A stretch of 64,000 nucleotides of DNA from Marinoscillum sp964351885 (GTDB lineage: Bacteria > Bacteroidota > Bacteroidia > Cytophagales > Cyclobacteriaceae), in NCBI GenBank assembly GCA_964351885.1, contig CAYGPP010000002.1, forward strand, positions 5,474-69,473. Direction: 5' to 3'. The position numbers and the translations under genes were made by a program. Within the stretch, counting starts at the first letter, position 1. Each line of letters starts with the position of its first letter. Under the pieces are notes generated by a model. It worked only from the letters and a program-made list of their open reading frames with translations, was not told the DNA's origin and searched no databases. Shown here one piece after another: positions 53,774-62,155 of this stretch.

Positions 53774-56068
53774 TTATTTTTCCCAGTTCACTTTAGTGGA
53801 AACTACATCTTGGGAATTAGTACCAATCATAATCTCGAATTCACCTGACTCCCAGACGTATTCCAAATCATAGTTGTAAAACTTTAGATCTTCTGGAGTA
53901 ATCTCAAAAGTCACTTGTTTGGTTTCCCCAGCTGCTAAAAGCAATTTTTGAAAGCCTTTGAGTTCTTTAACTGGTCTGGTAATAGATCCGACTATATCTC
54001 TGATATAAAGCTGGACTACCTCTTTTCCTTCTCGATCTCCCGTATTCGTTAAGTCCACCGATACTGTCAGTTTCTGCTCTCCTTTCAGTTCATCAGAGCT
54101 TACACCTAAGTTCTCATATTTGAAATCCGTATAGCTCAAGCCATACCCAAAAGGATAAAGCGGTTCGTTAGTTACATCCAGATAATTTGACTTAAACTTT
54201 TCGAACCAAGCACCTTCTGGAAGTGGTCTTCCTGTCTTTTTAAAATTGTATGAAATTGGGATTTGCCCTGTGTTTTGAGGAAAAGTGGCAGTGAGTTTCC
54301 CTGAAGGATTGACATCTCCAAAAAGCACATCGGCTACCGCATAGCCAGCCTCAGATCCGGCAAACCAGACATTCAGAATAGAAGGCATATTCTCAGACTC
54401 CCATTTCAAGGCCAATGGTCGACCCGTGAGCAATACCATCACCACAGGCTTGCCTGTTTTTAGCAATGCCTTCATTAAGTCTCTTTGATTCTCTGCAATC
54501 TCGATGTTGGTCACACTGGTGCATTCTCCACTAGATTCTGCACCTTCACCCAGTACCGCTACCACAACATCAGATGCGTTTGCCACTCTCACAGCTTCGT
54601 CTATCATTTCTTGAGCTGATCGCTTATCTCTATAAGTCGGTTTGCCAAAAATACTAATTCGAGATTCTAGCCCTTCATCAACAACGAGGTTACACCCTCT
54701 CGCATATTTCACTTGCAAATCATCACCAATGACCTCTTCTATTCCATTTTTAATAGAAATGGCTTTTTTGAAATCTCCTGCCACACTCCAAGTACCAGCC
54801 ATATTTTCAACATTATCAGCCATAGGGCCAATTAGAGCTATAGTTCCTGACTTTTTGAGAGGAAGTATATTTCCTTCGTTCTTAAGTAATACAAAAGACT
54901 GAGCGGCTGTATTGCGTGCCTCATTTCTATTGCTATCTGTATAGACTTCTTTGCTAGCTCTGGTTGGATCGCAGTACTTATAAGGGTCTTCAAACAGCCC
55001 AAGTTTGAATTTAGCATCTAGGATTCTGCGGCATGCTTGATCAATTTGTTGTTCAGTAACTTTTCCTTCTTTCAAAAGCCCAACTAACCTTTCACTAAAA
55101 GCATTACCCACCATATCCATATCAATTCCTGCATTCAGCGCAAGCGCTGTAACTGTAGTGGTGTCCCCAACTCCATGCTCAGTCATCTCAGGAATACCGG
55201 TATAATCCGTGACAACAAATCCATCAAAGTTCCATTGATCACGAAGCACATCGGTCATCAACCATTTGTTCCCAGAAGCTGGAAGACCATCCACCTCGTT
55301 GAATGACGCCATGACGCTTCCCACCCCTGCATCTATAGCCGCCTTGTATGGCGGAAAGTACTCATTGTACATTCTCAGTCGGCTCATATCTACGGTGTTG
55401 TAGTCCCTTCCAGCTTCCGATGCACCGTATAAGGCGTAATGCTTGACACATGCCATCATGGTGTTGTTCAAAGTGAGATCATTGCCTTGATATCCACGAA
55501 CCATTGCTTTAGAAATCTCAGAGCCTAGATATGGATCTTCTCCTGCTCCCTCTGCCATCCGCCCCCATCTTGGATCGCGTGAAATATCTACCATTGGGGA
55601 AAACGTCCACGCGATACCATCAGCAGTAGCTTCATTGGCAGCTATTCGAGCAGATCGCTCAATCAAGTCAAGATCCCATGTGCTAGACAATCCAAGTGGA
55701 ATAGGAAATAGGGTCTTATAACCATGGATAACATCCATTGCGAAAATAATAGGAATACCCAGACGGCTTTCTTCGACTGCAACCCTCTGAGTTGCTCTGA
55801 TTTTCTCTGCACCCCGAATATTGAACAGCCCGCCGACTTTTCCTTCCTTGATCTTCGTTACAATACCCGTGCTCTTAGCCAATCCAGTATTGATATCCCC
55901 TGCCGAAGGCAAGTTCAATTGACCAATTTTTTCTTCGAGAGTCATCAAGCTCATAAGAGAGTCGATCCGTGTATTGAGATTTGAAGTACTTTCTAATTTA
56001 TTTCCACGCTCTTTTGAACATGAGATCGCCACCAAGGCTATGAATAGTGCTAATACTGCTTTTTTCAT
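53774..56068 (-). CDS. bglX: GH3 beta-glucosidase (BglX-like), lipoprotein
   Basis: 764 residues from the ATG at 56068, giving a lipoprotein signal (LVAISC, Cys17). The (beta/alpha)8 domain has KHYALYGASEAGRDYN and the nucleophile Asp288 in GFVVTDYTGIPEM. The second domain (VVAVLGEGAESSGECTS) likely supplies the acid/base Glu. A C-terminal FN3-like domain follows. In the known Bacteroides beta-1,2-glucan locus a GH3 next to a GH144 cleaves sophoro-oligosaccharides, so the same role is proposed. No acidic export tag follows Cys17; periplasmic. It lies 5 bp after the esterase gene. Confidence 0.92.
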   Translation of the reverse strand: MKKAVLALFIALVAISCSKERGNKLESTSNLNTRIDSLMSLMTLEEKIGQLNLPSAGDINTGLAKSTGIVTKIKEGKVGGLFNIRGAEKIRATQRVAVEESRLGIPIIFAMDVIHGYKTLFPIPLGLSSTWDLDLIERSARIAANEATADGIAWTFSPMVDISRDPRWGRMAEGAGEDPYLGSEISKAMVRGYQGNDLTLNNTMMACVKHYALYGASEAGRDYNTVDMSRLRMYNEYFPPYKAAIDAGVGSVMASFNEVDGLPASGNKWLMTDVLRDQWNFDGFVVTDYTGIPEMTEHGVGDTTTVTALALNAGIDMDMVGNAFSERLVGLLKEGKVTEQQIDQACRRILDAKFKLGLFEDPYKYCDPTRASKEVYTDSNRNEARNTAAQSFVLLKNEGNILPLKKSGTIALIGPMADNVENMAGTWSVAGDFKKAISIKNGIEEVIGDDLQVKYARGCNLVVDEGLESRISIFGKPTYRDKRSAQEMIDEAVRVANASDVVVAVLGEGAESSGECTSVTNIEIAENQRDLMKALLKTGKPVVMVLLTGRPLALKWESENMPSILNVWFAGSEAGYAVADVLFGDVNPSGKLTATFPQNTGQIPISYNFKKTGRPLPEGAWFEKFKSNYLDVTNEPLYPFGYGLSYTDFKYENLGVSSDELKGEQKLTVSVDLTNTGDREGKEVVQLYIRDIVGSITRPVKELKGFQKLLLAAGETKQVTFEITPEDLKFYNYDLEYVWESGEFEIMIGTNSQDVVSTKVNWEK

Positions 56069-56073
56069 GTCGA

Positions 56074-56856
56074 TTATTTTTTCTTGATTGAGAAGAGCCA
56101 AGGCAAAAGATCGGGCTCACCGAATGCCGAGTCCCAACTATTATGATTCGCATCCTTAAAGAGTGTATACTTCACATCGCCACCAGCGTCTCGCAGCGCA
56201 ATGACCATTTCTGTAGAGCGTGAGGGAAGTATTACATCATCTTTCGCACCATGGAAAATCCACAATTTCACATTCTTCGCATACTTCTTGGCAGCTTCTG
56301 TATTTCCACCTCCACAGATTGGGAATGCCGCGGCAAACATCTCAGGTCTCCTCGATAGGATCTCAAAAACGCCCATTCCTCCCATTGACAAGCCACCAAC
56401 GTATATCTGATTATTCGCTGTATAAGACAGTGCTAATATTGAGTCCATCATGGAAATCAAAAGTGACATAGCCATATTGGGTGTGCCTCCGTTTTGATAG
56501 ATCAATCGCTCACCATCCGGCCCCATTCCTAACTTGGCATTAGACCAATAATCGCCTTTTGGACACTGAGGAAAAATTACGATGGGCTGATATTGTTGTC
56601 TGCGAGATTCGTTTAGGAAAAGACTGCTTCCATGGACTAACTGCTTTTGGTTGTCGCTACCACGCTCCCCAGAACCGTGTAGGAAAAGTACTAAAGGGTA
56701 TTTTTTATTCTCTTGAAAGTCTTCTGGATACAGAATCCTATAATTCAATGAATCGGAACCCAGAACAAAGACCTCTGATTGGTAAGAATCTTGACCCCAG
56801 GTTCCCGAAAGGGAAACAATTGAAACCAATATGAAACCTAAAAATCTAGTCTTCAT
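56074..56856 (-). CDS. Secreted alpha/beta-hydrolase esterase (phospholipase/carboxylesterase-like)
   Basis: 260 residues from the ATG at 56856, which gives a signal peptide (MKTRFLGFILVSIVSLSGTWGQ). It overlaps the GH144 stop by 11 bp. LVLFLHGSGERGSDN is the oxyanion region, GGLSMGGMG holds Ser157, HGAKDDVILPSRS the Asp, and KDANHNSWDSAF the His. Related proteins are listed as phospholipases or CE1-like esterases in carbohydrate loci. Its position between GH144 and GH3 suggests it deacylates the glucan or its oligosaccharides. Confidence 0.85.
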   Translation of the reverse strand: MKTRFLGFILVSIVSLSGTWGQDSYQSEVFVLGSDSLNYRILYPEDFQENKKYPLVLFLHGSGERGSDNQKQLVHGSSLFLNESRRQQYQPIVIFPQCPKGDYWSNAKLGMGPDGERLIYQNGGTPNMAMSLLISMMDSILALSYTANNQIYVGGLSMGGMGVFEILSRRPEMFAAAFPICGGGNTEAAKKYAKNVKLWIFHGAKDDVILPSRSTEMVIALRDAGGDVKYTLFKDANHNSWDSAFGEPDLLPWLFSIKKK

Positions 56857-58210
56857 ATCGGAATCCGAGTTTATCAAGTCCTGTTTGAATCTCTGGTGCT
56901 GACATGAACAGATCCCAAATAAATCCACTCCGATAATTCTCAACCATTACCGGAATTGGCCCTTGATCAATCGCCAAATAACGTTGGAGATACCAGTCAT
57001 TTTCGATACTAAAAGCATCATAAGGCCCATATTCTCCAACGAGTGAATCTCTTTCTGGCGAATAAAGCCACTTAAGCATTTGCATAGACTCCTTTGGTGT
57101 GTAAGGAAATGAAGAGAGTGCTGCAGTAGGAGAAATTACACCTAAATCTCTATCCGGCCTATGACCTGCATAGCCTCTCATCGAATAACTAGATGTTAGT
57201 CCCCAACATTCGCTACCATAGCCTTCAAAATCATTGGGGTTTTCAACGCAGTAATCATAGTGAGCCAAAGCGTGATTCACATTAAGTGGCTCATACTCAC
57301 CATAACTGTCTACCAACCCTCTAGGATCAAGACCCAAATAAGAATAATGCGCCCAAAACAAAGGGCCTACTTTACTCTCATCATGTTGGTAATGATTCAA
57401 TACCAAATCACGACCATAATAAGTTTGATCGCTCTCAATTTTACCATCCAATGCCCATCCTTTGTGATAAACCTCAGGATCTACACCATGCGTAGGTGAC
57501 GAGGCGGCTAACACATACAAAATGAGGCACTCATTGTATCCACCCACAGGAAAGTTCATTTCCCATCCAAAATTTGGTGACCAATGCCAGTAAAGCACTT
57601 TTTCTCCTCCTTTTGTATGCCAATCAAATTCAATGTCTTTCCAAATTTTATCAGCTCGCGTAGCAATAGATTTTTCTCGATCATTTCCGTCTTTGAAATA
57701 CTGACGTGCGGCAATCAGACCCTGCGCTAGAAATGAAGTTTCTACCAAGTCTCCCCCATCATCCTTTTTACTGAATGGCTTGGTCTTGCCTGTATCGCCA
57801 TACCACCAGTGTGGGTAAACACCATGAAAGCGATCGGCAGTTTCTAGAAAATCGAGGATTTTATCATATCGCTCTGTTGCTTGTTCGCGAGTAATGAACC
57901 CTCGTTCCACCCCAACTAAAATCGCCATTAGTCCAAAACCAGAACCGCCAGAAGTAACCACATTCCGATCATTACTTGGATAGATATTATCCATGTGGAT
58001 TCGCTCACGCGCCAAACCAGAATTGGGTTCTGCCCCTTCCCAGAAATATTGGAAGGTCTGATATTGCAGGAGAGTGAGTAAAGAGTCATCACTTATTTCT
58101 AGGGAAGTATTAATGATATTTTCGGATTGTTTTTTATTCTCACTGCTACAGCTCAGAGTCATGACAGCAAAAGTCAAGATGACCATACAGTATTGAAGTC
58201 CTCTATTCAT
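56846..58210 (-). CDS. GH144-type glucanase (PF10091), second copy
   Basis: 454 residues from the ATG at 58210, with lipoprotein signal (VMTLSC, Cys21). The single (alpha/alpha)6-type domain shows TFQYFWEGAEPNSGLARER, VTSGGSGFGLMAILVGVERGFITREQ, KDDGGDLVETSFLAQGLIAARQYF, YWHWSPNFGWEMN and WYLQRYLAIDQGPI. GH144 members are endo-beta-1,2-glucanases or release sophorose. It is clearly paralogous to the next upstream gene, which it overlaps by 8 bp. It lacks the Ig domains and a clear acidic tag after Cys, so it may act in the periplasm. Confidence 0.88.
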   Translation of the reverse strand: MNRGLQYCMVILTFAVMTLSCSSENKKQSENIINTSLEISDDSLLTLLQYQTFQYFWEGAEPNSGLARERIHMDNIYPSNDRNVVTSGGSGFGLMAILVGVERGFITREQATERYDKILDFLETADRFHGVYPHWWYGDTGKTKPFSKKDDGGDLVETSFLAQGLIAARQYFKDGNDREKSIATRADKIWKDIEFDWHTKGGEKVLYWHWSPNFGWEMNFPVGGYNECLILYVLAASSPTHGVDPEVYHKGWALDGKIESDQTYYGRDLVLNHYQHDESKVGPLFWAHYSYLGLDPRGLVDSYGEYEPLNVNHALAHYDYCVENPNDFEGYGSECWGLTSSYSMRGYAGHRPDRDLGVISPTAALSSFPYTPKESMQMLKWLYSPERDSLVGEYGPYDAFSIENDWYLQRYLAIDQGPIPVMVENYRSGFIWDLFMSAPEIQTGLDKLGFRYED

Positions 58211-60206
58211 AATCAAATCCTAGTTTAGTTAAACCTTCACTTACCTCAGGTGCTGACATAAAAAGATTCCAAAGCAATCCGGTTCTATGATTTTCAATCA
58301 TGAGAATTATGGGCCCTTGGTCTATCGCCAAATAGGAAGATGCAGTCCACTCCTCTGTAGCACTGAAAGCGTCATAAAATCCATACTCACCCCAAAGTCG
58401 ATCCCCGAGAATGTAGTAGAAAAACTTAATAGCCTCCATCGATTCATCTGGTGTGTATGGTATGGATGAAATAGCCGCCGTGGGAGTTATCACACCTCTG
58501 TCATTATCTGGAGAATGGGCTGAATAGCCAGGGTTACTATCACTAGCAGTAAGTCCCCAACTTTGAGCAGAGTAACCAATATAACGTCTTGGATTAGCAA
58601 CGCAGTAAGCTCTATTAATCAGCGTATGGTTGACATTCTGCTCCCAATAATTCGCATATTGATCGGATAGGTTCCGCGGATCGAGACCTAAGAATGAATA
58701 ATGAGCAAAGAATAAAGGCCCCCCTCTATCTGTTCTTAATGGCATTTTATAACCATAGTAGGTGTTATTTGCAGTATTACGCATACTTCCATTTCGTGCC
58801 CATCCAGACTCATACACAGGTTTATCAATAGTATGAGTTGATGAGCTAGCTGCCAGTACGTAGACGATTAGCGCTTCGTTCCAACCGCTTATTCTATGAT
58901 TCATGTCCCATCCAAAATTTTCCGACCAATGCCAATACAAAGTGTTCTGTTCATTTTGTCTATACCAGCCCCATTCTACTTCATCCACTAAAATATTGAT
59001 TTTGCTAATGATCTCGGCTTCAGTAGGGTCTTGATTATTTAGGTACTGTCTGACTGTAATTAATCCTTGTATCACAAAAGATGTCTCCACCAAATCACCT
59101 CCATCATCTTTAGCACTAAAAGGTCGTGCAATACCAGTCGTTCCATTGAGCCAATGAGACCAAACGCCGTGAAATCTTTCAGCTTTAGTCTGTAAGAAAT
59201 TTACAATCGTGAGGAGTCTTTCTACTCCCTCTTCGCGGGTAATAAAGCCCCGTTCAATACCTACAATTAAGCACATAATGCCAAAGCCAGAACCTCCGCT
59301 TGTGACAGTCTCTCCTGATGTATTTCTCTCTCTAGTAAGACCACTAGTTGGGTGTCCAAAATCCCAGAAGTACTTGAAGGTTTGTTCTTGAACCTTAGTG
59401 AGCAGCTCTTCATCGGAAATTTCTGGGAATTTAAGTGTAGAGTCAAGTTCAGTAAAAAAGGATGTTTCAAATCCCTTAAAATCTATATCTCCAATGCCAG
59501 CGATATTTGTGGCAAGATCCAATTCATAGGTTGTCCAATAATTAAGCTTTTCAGTAGGCTGAATACTTAGTTGATTACCTTCTACTGATATATCAGTAGC
59601 TACAGGCCTTCCTTTCGACCTTAATGTAACGTTCTGAGAATTGACAGTTTCCATATTTAGTCTTCCGCTAAAAGTGGCAATTATAGGAAGGGTCAATGAA
59701 ACATTTTTAACGTCTTTTGTTGAGGTCATATCCACATCTCCCGAGGTAATTGATGTTAATGATAATTCTCCAAATAGGGTTGTGAATGTATTTTCCGAGC
59801 CTTCAAACGACTCGCCATCTGTCCCAGTTAAAGCATCCGAAATTCTGATAGTGTACTCCCTGTAAGTTTCGTATGGCTCCAGTGGATAAATGGATATAGT
59901 CTTATTCTCATTGAAAAAATTGTACCGAAGGGGAATAGGGTTGCCTCCTTCAGCACCTACGCTAATGGCATTAGAAAATGATGTCGTATCTATTGGCAAG
60001 TTGAATGATGCAATGATGGATTGGTTAAGAGAGACATTCTCTATCGAACCATCCAGAAGACTTTCATTGCCTAATTGAAGTGAGGTTAATAGAACGGACA
60101 ATCTGGTTTCGTTCTCTTCTTTACATCCAGACATGGTCATTGAAAAAAGAACGCCGAAAAAAAGAAAAAATCCCTTGACCTTCGTGGCGGTCAATCTATT
60201 GAACAT
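58203..60206 (-). CDS. GH144-type glucanase with N-terminal Ig-like domains, lipoprotein
   Basis: 667 residues from the ATG at 60206; a longer frame would start inside the terminator. Lipoprotein signal ends MTMSGC (Cys28), followed by KEEN, an acidic stretch resembling the Bacteroidota surface export tag. Two Big_5-like Ig domains (about 40-140 and 145-255) precede the PF10091 domain (about 270-667: TFKYFWDFGHPTSGLTRER, VTSGGSGFGIMCLIVGIERGFITREE, KDDGGDLVETSFVIQGL). It likely cuts beta-1,2-glucan at the cell surface before SusCD import. It is first gene after the terminator at 60232-60258. Confidence 0.89.
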   Translation of the reverse strand: MFNRLTATKVKGFFLFFGVLFSMTMSGCKEENETRLSVLLTSLQLGNESLLDGSIENVSLNQSIIASFNLPIDTTSFSNAISVGAEGGNPIPLRYNFFNENKTISIYPLEPYETYREYTIRISDALTGTDGESFEGSENTFTTLFGELSLTSITSGDVDMTSTKDVKNVSLTLPIIATFSGRLNMETVNSQNVTLRSKGRPVATDISVEGNQLSIQPTEKLNYWTTYELDLATNIAGIGDIDFKGFETSFFTELDSTLKFPEISDEELLTKVQEQTFKYFWDFGHPTSGLTRERNTSGETVTSGGSGFGIMCLIVGIERGFITREEGVERLLTIVNFLQTKAERFHGVWSHWLNGTTGIARPFSAKDDGGDLVETSFVIQGLITVRQYLNNQDPTEAEIISKINILVDEVEWGWYRQNEQNTLYWHWSENFGWDMNHRISGWNEALIVYVLAASSSTHTIDKPVYESGWARNGSMRNTANNTYYGYKMPLRTDRGGPLFFAHYSFLGLDPRNLSDQYANYWEQNVNHTLINRAYCVANPRRYIGYSAQSWGLTASDSNPGYSAHSPDNDRGVITPTAAISSIPYTPDESMEAIKFFYYILGDRLWGEYGFYDAFSATEEWTASSYLAIDQGPIILMIENHRTGLLWNLFMSAPEVSEGLTKLGFDYE

Positions 60207-60231
60207 AAGTAACCTCTTTAGTTGAAAAAAA

Positions 60232-60258
60232 CTATCCCGAGGATGTTCCTCGGGATAG
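60232..60258 (-). terminator. Intrinsic terminator inside the polysaccharide locus
   Basis: A perfect 12-bp stem (CTATCCCGAGGA / TCCTCGGGATAG) with a 3-nt loop. On the minus strand it is followed by TTTTTTT. It lies 25 bp after the LamG gene stop and 26 bp before the GH144 ATG, so it should end or reduce transcription from the SusCD-LamG genes. Confidence 0.9.
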
Positions 60259-60283
60259 AATGCAAAAATCAAACAATGAAACT

Positions 60284-62110
60284 TTAGTTTCCTACAGCCT
60301 TCAAAGCTGCTATTTGAGCAGGATTCAATACTCCATTATATATACGTAGCTCATCAAACATGCTTTCGTCAGATTTGTGGTTCCATTCAGTAAATCTTGG
60401 TGCTCCTGATCCAAATGAAAGCTTATCACAACCTGTCCAATCTAGTCCTGTCATTTCAGATGATGTAACCAATATACCATTGAGATATACTTGTGCAGTT
60501 GTTGCTGAAACTGTAAATGCTACATGTCTCCATTCAGTTGCATCTGCTGGTATGTCAGCATACTCACCTCCATCAACCCAAGAGTCTGCTGTCCCGTTTC
60601 CAACATTAATTTTATATCGCTGATCTGCAGCTGCAGCTTCACGGAAGAATCTAAATCCACTTGTTCTTAGGTTCTGCACATCTGGATAACTCGCGTTGCC
60701 TGTGTCTTCAGGCCCTATCACAATGATACCCGCTCTATCAGGAGCGTTGTTGACTTTCACCCAGAATGATGCTGAAAATTCATTATTTAATAGCCCTTCC
60801 GTAGGAAGTGTTAAGTAAGAATCAAGAGCTCCTTTGTATGCTTTGCCTGAAACCCCACCATCCACAACAGTTGGAGTCCCTACAACTGTAGCTGTAGCCG
60901 AAGAAACACTCACAGAAAAATCAGTATCAAATGACATATACAATACCTCAGTAGCATCAGGGCCATCTACTGGTGTCAATTTTGGGTCTGGATCCCATTC
61001 CTCTATTACAGGATCTCCAAATTCAATTCCAATAAGAGTAGAAAGCTCGGCCTCAGTCATCGCTTTGTTGAAGATCTTCAAATCATCCAACATGCTTAAA
61101 TCCGAACCGTGACCCCACTCGGTAAATCTTGGTAGCCCGGACATAATGGACAGTATATCACATCCTGCTAATACCATTCCTGTATGCTCAACATTTTGGG
61201 CTACTCTCGCACCATCAATATATACAGCAGCTGTAGTAGCACCGATAACAAATGCGAAATGATGCCACTCATCCACGGTAGGATCAACATCAGCTAATTC
61301 ACCTCCATCTAGCCAAATTTCCGACTCTCCTATTCCTACATTCAATTTGAATCTTTGATTAGCCCCAGCTGCTTCACGAAAGAATCTGAAACCAGCTGTT
61401 CTATTGTTTTGGAAGTCCGTGTTGACAGCATCAGGGGGACCCATAATCAAAATACCCGCTCTATCAGGGTCATTATTGATCTTCATATAAAATGAAGCGG
61501 TCAATTCAGTAGACTGGAGATCGGTTGTTGGTAAAGTCAAATAAGCATCTGTAGCTCCCGCATAAGCATTGTCACCTTCTTTACCAACCCCTGCGAAATC
61601 CGGTGCACCAACTACTGTCGCATCAATTTCATTGACTGACTCTAGATAGTTGCCCTCAAAGGCCATGTATAGCACTTCATTTGCAAGTGCCGTATATGGA
61701 ATAGAAGTTACTTTGGTGAAAGTCGAAGTAGCAGAAGTTGTTTTTCCTGACTTATCAGTGGCTGTCACGGTAATGGTATACTCACCATCAGCTACATCTT
61801 CTTTTACTTGCTCTCCTTTGACACTTCTGAAATCAGTAAAAGATGTTACTTCAGCCAATTGTGAGCCGTCAAATTCAATCGCGATAGATGCCAATTCTAC
61901 ATCATCCGTAGCCTCATACTTTATTGTAATCGAAGTGGTCGCATCCAATGTACTGACTTTAGCACCATCAACAGGAGCCGTAATAGAAACGACAGGAGCT
62001 TCATTATCCTCCACTTCAGGGGTTGTCGGCTCCTCGTCACTATTGCAGGATATGAAGGTAACCAACAATGCCATTAAGGCAAAAATTGATAAGTTCTTTA
62101 TAATTTTCAT
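60284..62110 (-). CDS. Tandem LamG-domain surface glycan-binding lipoprotein (SusE position)
   Basis: 608 residues. The lipoprotein signal ends VTFISC (Cys22), followed by NSDEE, an acidic surface-export-like tag. An Ig-like domain (about 38-132, VSITAPVDGAKV) precedes two LamG/concanavalin-type domains (about 145-360 and 388-600). The two share EVLYM[A/S]F, FRFFREAA, W[H/R]H[F/V]AF and PRFTEW, so they come from an internal duplication. No catalytic residues are apparent. Placed directly after SusD, it most likely helps bind the glycan at the cell surface. Confidence 0.82.
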   Translation of the reverse strand: MKIIKNLSIFALMALLVTFISCNSDEEPTTPEVEDNEAPVVSITAPVDGAKVSTLDATTSITIKYEATDDVELASIAIEFDGSQLAEVTSFTDFRSVKGEQVKEDVADGEYTITVTATDKSGKTTSATSTFTKVTSIPYTALANEVLYMAFEGNYLESVNEIDATVVGAPDFAGVGKEGDNAYAGATDAYLTLPTTDLQSTELTASFYMKINNDPDRAGILIMGPPDAVNTDFQNNRTAGFRFFREAAGANQRFKLNVGIGESEIWLDGGELADVDPTVDEWHHFAFVIGATTAAVYIDGARVAQNVEHTGMVLAGCDILSIMSGLPRFTEWGHGSDLSMLDDLKIFNKAMTEAELSTLIGIEFGDPVIEEWDPDPKLTPVDGPDATEVLYMSFDTDFSVSVSSATATVVGTPTVVDGGVSGKAYKGALDSYLTLPTEGLLNNEFSASFWVKVNNAPDRAGIIVIGPEDTGNASYPDVQNLRTSGFRFFREAAAADQRYKINVGNGTADSWVDGGEYADIPADATEWRHVAFTVSATTAQVYLNGILVTSSEMTGLDWTGCDKLSFGSGAPRFTEWNHKSDESMFDELRIYNGVLNPAQIAALKAVGN

Positions 62111-62155
62111 AGAGTTGTATTTAGTTGCTTTTTAGTTTAGTAAATAGTCAAAAGT

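Noticed and set aside
60834..62135. Long open frames on the plus strand opposite the LamG and other large minus-strand genes.
   Set aside because: They lie wholly against strongly supported genes with clear domain motifs, and lack any recognisable motif.
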